This document shows positions 51,631 to 61,004 of a DNA stretch of 64,000 nucleotides, in pieces. The notes beneath the pieces were generated by a model. It worked only from the letters and a program-made list of their open reading frames with translations, ran no database searches and had not been told where the DNA came from. Each line of letters begins with the position of its first letter. Position 1 is the first letter of the stretch. The stretch comes from Halorhodospira halophila (GTDB taxonomy: Bacteria > Pseudomonadota > Gammaproteobacteria > Nitrococcales > Halorhodospiraceae), in contig NZ_NHSN01000025.1 in assembly GCF_016653405.1 (NCBI RefSeq), positions 186,001 through 250,000 of the forward strand. Reading direction: 5' to 3'. The position numbers were made by a program, and so were the translations under genes.

Positions 51631-52719
51631 ATGGCTGAAGCAAGCACCACCAACCAACCGCGGTCCCCCGTCGAGAGCGGGACCCCGGATCCGTTCCCGC
51701 ACATGCACGCCACGCTGCGCCGCAACTTCGGGCTGTGGCGCCACCACGACCGGCCGCAGCCGGGCGTGCTCCACCACGTCTCGGAGACCGGCGAGGAGGT
51801 CTGGACGGTGCGCGCCGGCACCCAGCGGCAGATGGACCTGGCCACGGTGCGTAAGCTCTGCGACATCGCCGACGAATACGCCGACGGCTACCTGCGCTTC
51901 ACCATCCGCTCCAACGCCGAGATCACCGTCGACCGCGAAGAGAAGGTCCAGCCGCTGATCGACGCCCTACGCGGCGCCGGTTTCCCGGTGGGCGGCACCG
52001 GCCCGTCGGTGACCATGATCTCGCACACCCAGGGCTGGCTGCACTGCGACATCCCCGCCACCGACGCCTCCGGCGTGGTCAAGGCGCTCATGGACGAACT
52101 GCACCAGGAGTTCGTCCGCGAGGAGATGCCCAACCGCGTGCACATCACCACCTCGTGCTGCCAGATCAACTGCGGCGGCCAGGGCGATATCGCCATCAAC
52201 ATCCAGCACACCAAGCCGCCGAAGATCCAGCACGACCTGGTCGGACAGGTCTGCGAGCGCCCCTCGGTGGTGGCCCGCTGCCCGGTGGCCGCCATCCGCC
52301 CGGCGGTGGTCGACGGCAAACCCTCGCTGGAGGTGGACGAGAGCAAGTGCGTCGCCTGCGGCGCCTGCTACCCGCCCTGCCCGCCGATGCAGATCAACGA
52401 CCCGGAGCACTCGCGCCTGGCTATCTGGGTGGGCGGCAACCACTCCAACGCCCGCGGCGTGCCGACGTTCCACAAGCTGGTGGTGGCCGGCCTGCCCAAC
52501 AACCCGCCGCGCTGGCCCGAGGTCGCCGAGCACGTGAAGAAGATCCTCTACACCTACCGCGACAACGCTCGGGACTACGAACGCGTCGGCGAGTGGATCG
52601 AGCGCATTGGCTGGAAGCGCTTCTTCGAGCTCACCGGCCTGCCCTTCACCAAGCACCACATCGAGAACTGGCAGGGCTCGCGGCACAAGCTCAACGCCTC
52701 GGCCCATCTGCGCTTCTAG
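51631..52719 (+). CDS. dsrB: Reverse dissimilatory sulfite reductase, beta subunit
   Basis: A 362-residue partner of DsrA, together forming the alpha2-beta2 enzyme. Cysteines for the cofactors are seen at C139, in SCCQINCGG (176-181), and in VARCPVAAIRP. The ferredoxin domain has KCVACGACYPPCPPM (240-250). GAGGAAGAGCGAATC precedes the ATG. The C-terminal RHKLNASAHLRF is the part near which DsrC docks in known structures. dsrE follows within 14 bases. Confidence 0.97.
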   Translation: MAEASTTNQPRSPVESGTPDPFPHMHATLRRNFGLWRHHDRPQPGVLHHVSETGEEVWTVRAGTQRQMDLATVRKLCDIADEYADGYLRFTIRSNAEITVDREEKVQPLIDALRGAGFPVGGTGPSVTMISHTQGWLHCDIPATDASGVVKALMDELHQEFVREEMPNRVHITTSCCQINCGGQGDIAINIQHTKPPKIQHDLVGQVCERPSVVARCPVAAIRPAVVDGKPSLEVDESKCVACGACYPPCPPMQINDPEHSRLAIWVGGNHSNARGVPTFHKLVVAGLPNNPPRWPEVAEHVKKILYTYRDNARDYERVGEWIERIGWKRFFELTGLPFTKHHIENWQGSRHKLNASAHLRF

Positions 52720-52732
52720 GCAAGGAGGACCC

Positions 52733-53092
52733 ATGCAATTCGGAATCCTGGTCAACGAGGGGCCGTACCAGCACCAGGCATCGGACAGCGCCTACCAGTT
52801 CGCCGTCGCAGCCTTGGAACAGGGCCACGAGGTGCCCCGCGTCTTTTTCTACATGGACGGGGTGCACAACGCCAACCGGCTCCAGGAGCCGCAGCAGGAC
52901 GACCGCAACATGGTCCGACGCTGGTCCGAGCTCGCCGAGCGCCATCACACCGATCTGGTGGTCTGCGTCGCTGCCGCCCTGCGTCGCGGCATCAAGGACG
53001 AGATCCTGGCCCCGGGCTTCCGCATCTCCGGGCTCGGTCAACTGGTCGAGGTGGGCATCCAGGCGGACCGGCTGGTGACCTTCGGCGACTAG
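52733..53092 (+). CDS. dsrE: Sulfurtransferase subunit DsrE
   Basis: A 119-residue subunit of the DsrE2F2H2 complex, which takes sulfane sulfur from TusA and passes it to DsrC. The active Cys is at residue 78 (HTDLVVCVAAALRRG), the same number as in Allochromatium DsrE. AAGGAGG lies eight bases before the ATG. An upstream in-frame ATG within dsrB is ignored because the chosen start gives the exact family length. Confidence 0.96.
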   Translation: MQFGILVNEGPYQHQASDSAYQFAVAALEQGHEVPRVFFYMDGVHNANRLQEPQQDDRNMVRRWSELAERHHTDLVVCVAAALRRGIKDEILAPGFRISGLGQLVEVGIQADRLVTFGD

Positions 53093-53129
53093 CGACGCCG
53101 GCGCAGGCAATTCGACAGGAGGCGAGACC

Positions 53130-53522
53130 GTGAGCGAGGCAATGGATCTGGAACAGGAAGGCGATATCAAGCGGTTCATGTTCATGAACCGCAAGGCGCC
53201 GCACGGGAGCATCTACGCCCTGGAGGCACTGGAGGTCGTGCTGATCGCCGCCGCCTTCGACCAGGACGTCAGCCTGGCGTTCCTGGACGACGGGGTCTTC
53301 CAGCTGCGCCAGGGGCAGAACGCGAAGGCCATCGACATGAAGAACTTCGCACCCACCTTCCGCGCCCTGGAGGACTACGACATCGAGAAGCTTTACGTCG
53401 AGCGCGAGTCCCTCGACGAGCGAGGGCTCACGGAAGCGGACCTGATCGTCCCCGTCGAAGTCGTCGATCGGGCGCGCATGGGCGCGCTGATGGCCGACCA
53501 GGATGTCGTGCTGTCGTTCTAG
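53130..53522 (+). CDS. dsrF: Sulfurtransferase subunit DsrF
   Basis: A 130-residue DsrE/F-fold protein, core FMFMNRKAPHGSIYALEALE followed by VVLIAAAFDQDVSLAFLDDG and FAPTFRALEDYDIEKLYVE. It is a structural part of DsrEFH and, unlike DsrE, shows no cysteine in the active position. The GTG start has AGGAGG upstream. It is longer than the usual start by a charged 12-residue leader. Confidence 0.94.
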   Translation: MSEAMDLEQEGDIKRFMFMNRKAPHGSIYALEALEVVLIAAAFDQDVSLAFLDDGVFQLRQGQNAKAIDMKNFAPTFRALEDYDIEKLYVERESLDERGLTEADLIVPVEVVDRARMGALMADQDVVLSF

Positions 53523-53533
53523 GAGGAATCGTC

Positions 53534-53833
53534 GTGCTGCACACCGTCAACAAATCCCCCTGGCAGACCCCCAACCTCGACGCCTGCCTGGCCCATCTCG
53601 GCAACGAGCGTCTGCTGCTGATCGAGGACGGAGTCTACGCCGCCGTGGCACGCAGTGACGCGGCCGGCAAGCTCGACACCCCGGCCCGCGACGGGCGGGT
53701 CTACGTCCTCGGCCCCGATCTGGAGGCCCGCGGCATCGACCCCGAGCAGATCGCCGAGGGTATCGAGGTGGTCGATTACACCGGCTTCGTGCAACTGGTC
53801 GCCGAGCACGGGCCGCACCAGGCCTGGCTCTGA
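53534..53833 (+). CDS. dsrH: Sulfurtransferase subunit DsrH
   Basis: A 99-residue TusB/DsrH protein: MLHTVNKSPWQTPNLDACLA, RLLLIEDGVYAAVARSD, VYVLGPDLEARGI and VDYTGFVQLVAEH. It completes DsrEFH. It carries one cysteine, in DACLAHL near the N-terminus, matching the position of the conserved DsrH Cys. The GTG follows AGGAGGAATCGTC, and dsrC is 66 bases further on. Confidence 0.95.
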   Translation: MLHTVNKSPWQTPNLDACLAHLGNERLLLIEDGVYAAVARSDAAGKLDTPARDGRVYVLGPDLEARGIDPEQIAEGIEVVDYTGFVQLVAEHGPHQAWL

Positions 53834-53899
53834 GCACCGGAGGCACGGCCGCACCGGCTCCACGAGAAGAGAGACAACCGCAGAAGAGGAGAGCGAACC

Positions 53900-54232
53900 A
53901 TGGCAATCCAGGTCAACGGCACCACCATCCCCACCGACGAGGAAGGCTACATCGAGGACCTGAGCCTCTGGAGCCCCGAGGTGGCCGAGATCATGGCGCA
54001 GGAAGATGGCCAGGAGCTGACCGAGCAGCACTGGGAGGTCATCAACTTCCTGCGCGAGTACTACGACGAGTACCAGATCGCACCAGCGGTGCGGGTGCTG
54101 ACCAAGCAGATCGGCAAGCGCCTGGGCCCGGAGAAGGGCAACAGCAAATACCTCTACGAACTCTTCCCTTACGGCCCGGCCAAGCAGGCTTGCCGCTACG
54201 CCGGCCTGCCCAAGCCCACCGGCTGCGTCTAG
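53900..54232 (+). CDS. dsrC: Sulfur-carrier protein DsrC
   Basis: A 110-residue helical protein, substrate and carrier of the Dsr pathway. Its flexible C-terminal arm ends CRYAGLPKPTGCV with Cys98 and the penultimate Cys109, the two redox-active cysteines of true DsrC, ten residues apart. It receives sulfur from DsrEFH, carries it into DsrAB, and is oxidised again as a trisulfide or disulfide by DsrMKJOP or related proteins. GAGGAGAGCGAACC precedes the ATG. Confidence 0.98.
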   Translation: MAIQVNGTTIPTDEEGYIEDLSLWSPEVAEIMAQEDGQELTEQHWEVINFLREYYDEYQIAPAVRVLTKQIGKRLGPEKGNSKYLYELFPYGPAKQACRYAGLPKPTGCV

Positions 54233-54281
54233 GCCCACGGCAACAGCGCCGCCCCGGGGAGCGACAGGGAGAGCGAGTACC

Positions 54282-55028
54282 GTGCTGACAGCAACCTTTG
54301 CCGTGCTGTTCTACACAGCCACCGTGGTGCTGGTGCTCGGCCTGGCGGCGCGGGTCTACCTCTACGCCCGCACGCCAGCGCCGCTGCGCATCCCCACCAC
54401 GCCCGCCCCGACTTCCCGGGGCGGCGCCGCCCTACGCGTGACCGGCGAGGTGGTGGCCTTCCGCAGCCTCTTCCGCGGCGAGAAGCTGCTCTGGCTGCTC
54501 AGCTGGGCCTTCCACGTGGCCCTGCTGCTGGTCATCCTGCGCCACCTGCGCTACTTCCTCGATCCGGTGCCGCAATGGCTGGTCTGGATCCAGCCGCTCG
54601 GGCTGTATGCCGCCTACGTACTCGCGGCAGCCCTGATCGGCCTGTGGCTGCGGCGCCTGTGGATCGAGCGGGTGCGCCACATCAGCACCCCCTCCGATCA
54701 CGCCGCCCTGGCCCTGTTGCTGGCCATCGGCTTCACCGGGCTGGGCCTGCAGCACTTCCAGCCCACCGATATCGTGGCGGTGAAGGCGTTCTTCATCGGC
54801 CTGATGCAGTTCGACTGGCAGCCGCTGCCGACCGAACCGCTCCTGCTCCTCCACCTGGCGCTGGTCGCCCTACTGATGATGGTCTTCCCGTTCAGCAAGC
54901 TGCTGCACGCCGCCGGGGTGTTCTTCAGCCCCACCCGCAATCAGCCGGACAACCCGCGGGAGCGCCGGCATACCGCCCCGTGGGCACGCGCCCTGGAGCA
55001 GGAAGCCACCCACCAACCGCACGAGTGA
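54282..55028 (+). CDS. dsrM: Membrane cytochrome b DsrM
   Basis: A 248-residue NarI-like protein with five or six helices (about 3-25, 65-87, 100-128, 138-160, 185-215). Helical histidines such as FHVALLLVILRHLRYF and a later LLHLALVALLMMVFPFSKLLHAAGVFF (in part) could hold two b haems. It exchanges electrons between the quinone pool and DsrK. The GTG start is preceded by GGGAGAGCGAGTACC. dsrK begins eight bases after the stop. Confidence 0.95.
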   Translation: MLTATFAVLFYTATVVLVLGLAARVYLYARTPAPLRIPTTPAPTSRGGAALRVTGEVVAFRSLFRGEKLLWLLSWAFHVALLLVILRHLRYFLDPVPQWLVWIQPLGLYAAYVLAAALIGLWLRRLWIERVRHISTPSDHAALALLLAIGFTGLGLQHFQPTDIVAVKAFFIGLMQFDWQPLPTEPLLLLHLALVALLMMVFPFSKLLHAAGVFFSPTRNQPDNPRERRHTAPWARALEQEATHQPHE

Positions 55029-55035
55029 GGATGCC

Positions 55036-56589
55036 GTGAGCCAGGATCCCTTCCAAGTGCCGCCCCTTGCCGCGGACCCCGAGGCCAACGGCCCGCCGCG
55101 CATGGAGAACGAGGCGACCGGGCACGTGCGCCCGCACCCGGCAAGCAGCGATCACCAGGAGGCGCTCGGCTTCCCGGGCGAGATCCCGGAGGACTGGCAG
55201 GAGCGCGCCCTGGCGCGCATGGAGACCCTGCTCGAGCGCAACCGCTCGCTGCGCGTCTACATGGACGCCTGCGTGCGCTGCGGTGCCTGCACCGACAAAT
55301 GCCACTTCTACCTGGGCACCACCGATCCGCGGAATATGCCAGTGGCACGCCAGGACCTGATGCGCGATGTCTACCGCCGCCACTTCACGGCGGCCGGCCG
55401 CAACTTCCCGGGTCTGGTCCGCGGCCGCGAGCTCACCCGCGAGGTCATGGAGGCGTGGTTCACCTACTTCCATCAGTGCTCGCAGTGCCGGCGCTGCTCG
55501 GTCTTCTGCCCCTACGGCATCGACACCGCGGAGATCTCCATGGCGGCCCGGGAGATCCTCGACGCCGCCGGCTTCGGCCAGAAGTACACCAACGAGATCA
55601 TCGGCAAGGTCCACAAGGTCGGCAACAACCTCGGCCTCCCCGGCCCAGCCCTCGAGGACACCCTCGAGGGCCTGGAGGAGGATCTCAAGGACGACACCGG
55701 TCACGACATCCGCATCCCGCTCGATCAGGAGGGCGCGGACATCCTCCTGGTCACACCGTCGGCGGACTTCTTCGCCGAGCCCCACGTCGACGGCCTGATG
55801 GGCTACGCGAAGGTCCTTCACCAGGCCGGCCTCTCCTGGACGCTGAGTTCCTACGCCTCGGAGGCGGCCAACTTCGGCATGTTCATCGGCAGCTACGAGC
55901 AGATGAAGCAGATCGCCGAGCGCATCCGCAAGGCCGCCGTGGACCTGGGTGTCAAACGCATCGTGGTCGGCGAGTGCGGCCACGCCTGGCGCGTTGCGTA
56001 CAGCTTCTGGAACACCCTGGCTGGCATCGGCCGCGGGGCGGATGCCGACGACACCTACGCGCGGGCGCTGCAGCGCCAGCTCGATCCGCGCTACCCGGTA
56101 CCGCAGCACATCTGCGAGCTGACCCAGGACCTGGTAGACAGCGGCGCCATCCGCCTCGACCCGGAGGCCAACAGCCACTACGGCGGCGTCACCTTCCACG
56201 ACTCCTGCAACGTCGCCCGGGCCTCCCGCATGGGTCAGCGCCCCGGGGGGCAGCTGGAGATCCCCCGCCGTCTGCTGCGCGCCAGCGTGCACAACTTCCG
56301 GGACATGGCCGACGCCACCATCGGCGACGAGACCTTCTGCTGCGGCGGCGGGGGCGGGCTGCTCACCGATGAACTCATGGAGCTGCGCGTCAAGGGCGCG
56401 CAGCCCCGCGTCTCCGCACTGCGCGAGACCATGGACGAGCACGGGGTCGACCGCATGGTGGCCATCTGCGCCATCTGCAAGGCCCAGTTCAGCAAGGTCC
56501 TGCCGTATTACGACATCCCGCGCGAGACCGTCATCAGCCTCCACGAGGTGGTGGGCAACGCGGTGCGGCTGGACCGCAGCGAGGCTTAA
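55036..56589 (+). CDS. dsrK: HdrD-like iron-sulfur protein DsrK
   Basis: A 517-residue cytoplasmic subunit. Two [4Fe-4S] motifs are CVRCGACTDKCHFY and CSQCRRCSVFCPYG. The heterodisulfide-reductase-type CCG regions follow: VGECGHAW, TFHDSCNVAR, FCCGGGGGLL and AICAICKAQFSK. It is the likely site where DsrC trisulfide or disulfide is processed at a special [4Fe-4S] centre. The GTG start is close behind dsrM. Confidence 0.95.
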   Translation: MSQDPFQVPPLAADPEANGPPRMENEATGHVRPHPASSDHQEALGFPGEIPEDWQERALARMETLLERNRSLRVYMDACVRCGACTDKCHFYLGTTDPRNMPVARQDLMRDVYRRHFTAAGRNFPGLVRGRELTREVMEAWFTYFHQCSQCRRCSVFCPYGIDTAEISMAAREILDAAGFGQKYTNEIIGKVHKVGNNLGLPGPALEDTLEGLEEDLKDDTGHDIRIPLDQEGADILLVTPSADFFAEPHVDGLMGYAKVLHQAGLSWTLSSYASEAANFGMFIGSYEQMKQIAERIRKAAVDLGVKRIVVGECGHAWRVAYSFWNTLAGIGRGADADDTYARALQRQLDPRYPVPQHICELTQDLVDSGAIRLDPEANSHYGGVTFHDSCNVARASRMGQRPGGQLEIPRRLLRASVHNFRDMADATIGDETFCCGGGGGLLTDELMELRVKGAQPRVSALRETMDEHGVDRMVAICAICKAQFSKVLPYYDIPRETVISLHEVVGNAVRLDRSEA

Positions 56590-56637
56590 GCCGGCGCTGG
56601 GCCCGCGGGCCCCGGCCGAATAACGAGGGAGAGAGTC

Positions 56638-58581
56638 ATGGCGACCCACGCGGAAGAGATCCCCTTTACGTTCCGTCGCTACCGCGACGGCGACGACCGG
56701 CAGCGCGCCTGGCGCGAGCAGATCTTCAAGGCGGACACGTCCCATAAATGCCCGACGTACGTCCACCGCACACCGCCGTGCCAGGCCAACTGCCCGGCCG
56801 GCGAAGAGATCCGCGGCTGGCTGCACGCCGCCCGCGGCCTGGAGAAACCCGCCGAAGGCGAGGCCTGGCAGGCGCTCGCCTTCCGCCGCCTGGCCGCCGC
56901 CAACCCCTTCCCCGCGGTGATGGGGCGCGTCTGCCCCGCGCCCTGCCAGCAGGGTTGCAACCGGCGGGTCGTCGACGACCACATCGCCATCAACGCCATC
57001 GAGCACACGATCGGCGACTACGCCCGCGATCACGGCCTGGACCTCGGCGAGCCCGGAGCGGACACCGGGCACCACGTGGCCGTCATTGGCGGTGGCCCGG
57101 CAGGGCTGTCCGCCGCCTACCAGCTGCGCAAGCGCGGCCACCGCTGCACCCTGTTCGAGGCGCAGCCAGAGCTCGGCGGCATGATGCGCTACGGGATCCC
57201 CGGCTACCGCGTTCCGCGCGAGGTCGTCGACACCGAGATCCAGCGCATCCTCGACCTCGGCGTCAACGTCCGCACCGGCTACCGGGTCGGCGAGCAGGTC
57301 ACCCTTGAACAGCTCGAAAGCAACTACGACGCCGTACTCTGGGCCGTGGGCACCCACGAGGGGCGTCCCCTGCCGGTAGACGGCTGGGACGAGGCGTCCA
57401 ACTGCCTGACCGGCGTCGAGTTCCTGCGCGCCTTCAACGAGGGCCGTCTAGGTGCGGTCAGCGACCGGATCCTGGTCATCGGCGGCGGCGACACCTCCAT
57501 CGATGTGGCCTCCGTGGCCCGGCGCCTGGGCTACAGTGCCGAGCTGCCCGACGAGGACCGGCCGGAGCACGCCGTGCTCGGTTACACCGCCCACGACGCC
57601 GCCAACCTGGCGATCCGCGAGGGAGCGGAGGTGGTTCTCACCTCCCTGTTTCCCCGTGAGGAGATGGCCGCCTCGGAGCAGGAGATCGAGGACGCGCTGC
57701 GCGAGGGGGTGACCATCCGCGACGGGGTGATGCCCCTGGCCGTCGAGCGCGACGCCGACGGCCGCGCCCGCGCGGTGCGCTTCGCCGAGTGCCGCATGGA
57801 GGGCAACACCCCGCACCCGATCGAAGGCACGGAGTTCCGGGTCGAAACCGACCTGGTCATCGCCGCCATCGGCCAGCGGGGCAACCTCGAGGGGCTCGAG
57901 GCGCTGGATAACGGCCACGGATTCATGGATGCGGACCAGTCCTACCAGCTCAGCGGCCGTCCGGGCCACTTCGTCGCCGGCGACATCATCCAGCCGCACC
58001 TGCTGACCACAGCCATCGGCCAGGCGGCCACGGCAGTGCAGGGCATCGACGCCTACCTCCAGGGCCGCGAGCCGTCCCGGCCGCCCAAGGTCAATGCCCA
58101 CCATTTCCGACTGCTCGACGCGCTGCGGCGGGCAGGCCGCGAACCGGAACCCTATGAGCCGGCAGCGGTGCGCGGCACCGATACGAGCGGCTTCGCCATC
58201 CACAACTTCGAGGACCGCGCCACCCACGAGGTGATTCGCCACGACCGGCTCTACCTCGGCCACTTCACCCCCGGGGAACGCCCCGAGCGCGAACGCCGAG
58301 CCATCGACCCGGAAGGCGTGATCGGCGACTTCAGCGAACGCATCCAGCCGCTGCCCGCCGAGACGGCCGTTGGCGAGGCTCGCCGGTGCATGAGCTGTGG
58401 GCTCTGCTTCGAGTGCGACAACTGCCTCGTCTACTGCCCACAGACCGCCGTGCAGCGCGTGCCCAAAACTGAGCGGGCCATCGGCCGCTACGTGCAGACC
58501 GACTACAGCCGCTGCGTGGGCTGCCACATCTGCCGAGACGTCTGCCCCACGGGGTACATCGAGATGGGCTTGGGCGAGTAG
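56638..58581 (+). CDS. dsrL: NAD(P)H:acceptor oxidoreductase DsrL
   Basis: A 647-residue iron-sulfur flavoprotein related to the small subunit of glutamate synthase. The N-terminal CQANCPAGEEIRGWL and CPAPCQQGCNR bind clusters. FAD sits at AVIGGGPAGLSAAYQLRKRG, and NAD(P) at RILVIGGGDTSIDVASVA. The tail has two ferredoxin motifs, CMSCGLCFECDNCLVYCP and CVGCHICRDVCPTG. In sulfur oxidisers DsrL accepts electrons from DsrAB and reduces NAD(P)+. GAGGGAGAGAGTC precedes the ATG. Confidence 0.95.
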   Translation: MATHAEEIPFTFRRYRDGDDRQRAWREQIFKADTSHKCPTYVHRTPPCQANCPAGEEIRGWLHAARGLEKPAEGEAWQALAFRRLAAANPFPAVMGRVCPAPCQQGCNRRVVDDHIAINAIEHTIGDYARDHGLDLGEPGADTGHHVAVIGGGPAGLSAAYQLRKRGHRCTLFEAQPELGGMMRYGIPGYRVPREVVDTEIQRILDLGVNVRTGYRVGEQVTLEQLESNYDAVLWAVGTHEGRPLPVDGWDEASNCLTGVEFLRAFNEGRLGAVSDRILVIGGGDTSIDVASVARRLGYSAELPDEDRPEHAVLGYTAHDAANLAIREGAEVVLTSLFPREEMAASEQEIEDALREGVTIRDGVMPLAVERDADGRARAVRFAECRMEGNTPHPIEGTEFRVETDLVIAAIGQRGNLEGLEALDNGHGFMDADQSYQLSGRPGHFVAGDIIQPHLLTTAIGQAATAVQGIDAYLQGREPSRPPKVNAHHFRLLDALRRAGREPEPYEPAAVRGTDTSGFAIHNFEDRATHEVIRHDRLYLGHFTPGERPERERRAIDPEGVIGDFSERIQPLPAETAVGEARRCMSCGLCFECDNCLVYCPQTAVQRVPKTERAIGRYVQTDYSRCVGCHICRDVCPTGYIEMGLGE

Positions 58582-58593
58582 GGGGAACCGGCC

Positions 58594-59010
58594 ATGCGGC
58601 GGAGACATCGACTGGCGTGGATCGGCTCCGGGGCCGCACTGGTGCTGGTGGCCACCGGCCTTGCCCTGGCCATCGGCGGCCTGCCCGGCAACGGTGGCGA
58701 GCCGTCAGCCCTCGCCGACCGTCCCGAGCCCCGGGGCGACGCTTGCATCCACGACGATGCCGGCACCATGCGCCGCGAGCACATGGACCTGCTCCGGGCG
58801 CACAAGGATGAGTCAGTGCGCGAGGGCCGGCGAGACGCCGACAAGAGCCTGCAGGGGTGCGTGAACTGCCACGCCACCCCTGCCGAGCAGCAGGCGCAGG
58901 GCGTCCCGGAGATGGCCTTCTGCACCAGCTGCCACGAGTACACCGCCGTGGAGATGGCGTGCTTCCAATGCCACAGCAGCGACGACACGGAGGGGCACGA
59001 TGAGCGATAG
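58594..59010 (+). CDS. dsrJ: Triheme cytochrome c DsrJ
   Basis: A 138-residue periplasmic cytochrome held by an N-terminal helix (about 8-28). Three haem motifs are CVNCH (89-93), CTSCH (110-114) and CFQCH (123-127). Cys51 lies where the unusual haem-ligating Cys of DsrJ is expected. Its end overlaps dsrO by 11 bases. It forms the periplasmic side of DsrMKJOP. Confidence 0.95.
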   Translation: MRRRHRLAWIGSGAALVLVATGLALAIGGLPGNGGEPSALADRPEPRGDACIHDDAGTMRREHMDLLRAHKDESVREGRRDADKSLQGCVNCHATPAEQQAQGVPEMAFCTSCHEYTAVEMACFQCHSSDDTEGHDER

Positions 59011-59737
59011 GGATCCGGGCGGCATCAGCCGCCGGCGGCTGCTCGGCAGCGCCGCGGCGCTTGCCGGCGCCGCGCTCGCCCCCGGGCTTTTCCTAGTCCA
59101 GGCACACCCGGATGGCGGGGCCGATGCCGGGGCCCGCTGGGGACTGCTGGTGGATACCAACCGCTGCCGCCGGGATTGCCGGGCCTGCGTGGACGCCTGC
59201 CGCGAGGAGAACGGCTGGCCCGCCGCCGACAACGCGGGCGGCGACATCCACTGGATCCGCAAGGTGGACCTGCAGCCGGCCGAGGCAGACGGTCCCGGCC
59301 ACTCTGCGCCGGTGATGTGCCAGCACTGCGCCGAACCGCCCTGCGTCAGTGTCTGCCCCACACGGGCCTCGTTCCGGCGCGCCGACGGCATCGTGTTGGT
59401 CGACAAGCATCGCTGCATCGGCTGTCGCTACTGCATGGTGGCCTGCCCCTTCCACGCCCGCGCCTTCGTCCATGCGCCGGTCGACGAACGCTCGCCCAAC
59501 CACCCACGGGGCAAGGGTACCGTGGAGTCATGCACCCTCTGCGTCCACCGCATCGACCGGGGCGAGGCCCCGGCCTGCGTGGCACGCTGCGCCGAGGCGG
59601 GGCACGCGGCCCTCGTCTTCGGCGATCTCAACGACCCCGACAGCGAGATACGCCACGCCCTGCGCGAGCGCAGCGCCGAATCTCTGCGCCCGGACCTGGC
59701 GCTGGATGCCGGCGTGCGCTACCACGGACTGTCCTGA
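59000..59737 (+). CDS. dsrO: Periplasmic iron-sulfur protein DsrO
   Basis: A 245-residue ferredoxin-type subunit with a Tat signal (SRRRLLGSAAALAGAALAP). The cluster motifs are CRRDCRACVDACREEN, CQHCAEPPCVSVCPTRA, CIGCRYCMVACPF and CTLCVHRI with CVARCAEAG. The first is unusually spaced. It moves electrons between DsrJ and DsrP on the periplasmic side. The ATG overlaps the 3' end of dsrJ. Confidence 0.94.
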   Translation: MSDRDPGGISRRRLLGSAAALAGAALAPGLFLVQAHPDGGADAGARWGLLVDTNRCRRDCRACVDACREENGWPAADNAGGDIHWIRKVDLQPAEADGPGHSAPVMCQHCAEPPCVSVCPTRASFRRADGIVLVDKHRCIGCRYCMVACPFHARAFVHAPVDERSPNHPRGKGTVESCTLCVHRIDRGEAPACVARCAEAGHAALVFGDLNDPDSEIRHALRERSAESLRPDLALDAGVRYHGLS

Positions 59738-59750
59738 GGGAGCATCAGTC

Positions 59751-61004
59751 ATGGCGACACGGATTCGCTATCAACACCTGGGCACGCGCCACCCGCTGCG
59801 CTGGGCTGCCGCCATGGCTGGCGCCGGCGTGCTGGCGCTGATCGGGGCGGCAACAGGCCTCTATCTCATCGTGGCCGGCCACCACCTGACCGGCATGGGC
59901 CAGCAGGTGGTCTGGGGGTGGCCACACGTCGTCGCCATCGGCCTGATCCTCGCTGGCGCCGGGGCCTTCGCCCTGGCGGCACTGGCCCCCGGCGCCCTGG
60001 GGCAATCCGGCGAGCCGTGGGCCCGCCTGGGCACGGCGTCCGCGGCGGCACTGCTGGTCGGCGGGCTGGCGGTCCTCAGCCTGGATCTGGGCAGCCCGCA
60101 GCGCATCCTTCCGCCGCTGGAACTCAACCTGATGTCGAGCTTCAGCCGCAACCTCTTCCTGTACACGGCGTTTCTGGCCGTCGCCCTGCTCTACCTGGCC
60201 ACCCTGATCGAGCCGCGCATGCGTCGCTACACGGTGACCGCCGGCGCCCTGGCCGCGGTGGTAGCGGTCCTGCTGGCGCTGAACGTCGGCTCGATCTTCG
60301 CCATGCTCGCCGCCCGTCCGGTCTACGGCGGCGCCATCATGATGCCGCTTTTCCTCGCCGCCGCACTCACCCTGGGCACGGCGGCCCTCTCCCTGATCTG
60401 GCTGGCGGTGCTGCGCGCCCAGGGCCAGGCGCCGCCGCCCCGGGCCACGGAGCGGCTCGGCAGCATCCTGCTCGTCGCACTGCTGGCCCTGGCCACCCTG
60501 CTGGCGCTGCACTTCGTGACCCTTGCCTACCAGCCGGGCCATAGGGACATTGCCCGTTTCCTCCTCGTCGACGGCGGCGTCTACCCGATCGTGTTCTGGC
60601 TCGGGGCAGTCGCCGTCGGCATCATCACGCCCACTCTCCTCCTGCTGCGGAAGGCGGCCCGCGCTCGTGGTCAGGCCCTCGCCTGGGCCTCGGGGGTTGC
60701 CCTGATCGGCGGGTTCGCCCATCTTTTCGTGATGATCGTCGGTGCCCAGGCCTTTCCGCTGCAGATCTTTCCGGGGCGCGAGGTCCAGGGCGCCGTCTTC
60801 GACGGGGAGGCTGCCTCCTACCTCCCCAGCGCCTGGGAGGCCCTGCTGAGCTTGGCCGGCCCCGGGCTGGCCCTGCTCATCCTCCTGCTGGCGCTGCGCG
60901 CGCTGCCCCTGGCAGCGGTGCACCCCCCGGAGGAGCGAACGGCGGCGGAAGACCCGCCAGCAGCCGACTCCGAAACCCGGGCAACCCCCGAGCCGGGCCA
61001 GTGA
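59751..61004 (+). CDS. dsrP: NrfD-like membrane protein DsrP
   Basis: A 417-residue integral membrane protein with about ten helices, of the NrfD/PsrC family, connecting DsrO with the quinone pool. Features are RYQHLGTRHPLRWAAAMAGAG at the start and LELNLMSSFSRNLFLYTAFLA. The tail is hydrophilic and acidic. The open frame extends into dsrO, but the ATG at 59751 has GAGGGAGC upstream. Its stop overlaps the GTG of dsrN. Confidence 0.94.
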   Translation: MATRIRYQHLGTRHPLRWAAAMAGAGVLALIGAATGLYLIVAGHHLTGMGQQVVWGWPHVVAIGLILAGAGAFALAALAPGALGQSGEPWARLGTASAAALLVGGLAVLSLDLGSPQRILPPLELNLMSSFSRNLFLYTAFLAVALLYLATLIEPRMRRYTVTAGALAAVVAVLLALNVGSIFAMLAARPVYGGAIMMPLFLAAALTLGTAALSLIWLAVLRAQGQAPPPRATERLGSILLVALLALATLLALHFVTLAYQPGHRDIARFLLVDGGVYPIVFWLGAVAVGIITPTLLLLRKAARARGQALAWASGVALIGGFAHLFVMIVGAQAFPLQIFPGREVQGAVFDGEAASYLPSAWEALLSLAGPGLALLILLLALRALPLAAVHPPEERTAAEDPPAADSETRATPEPGQ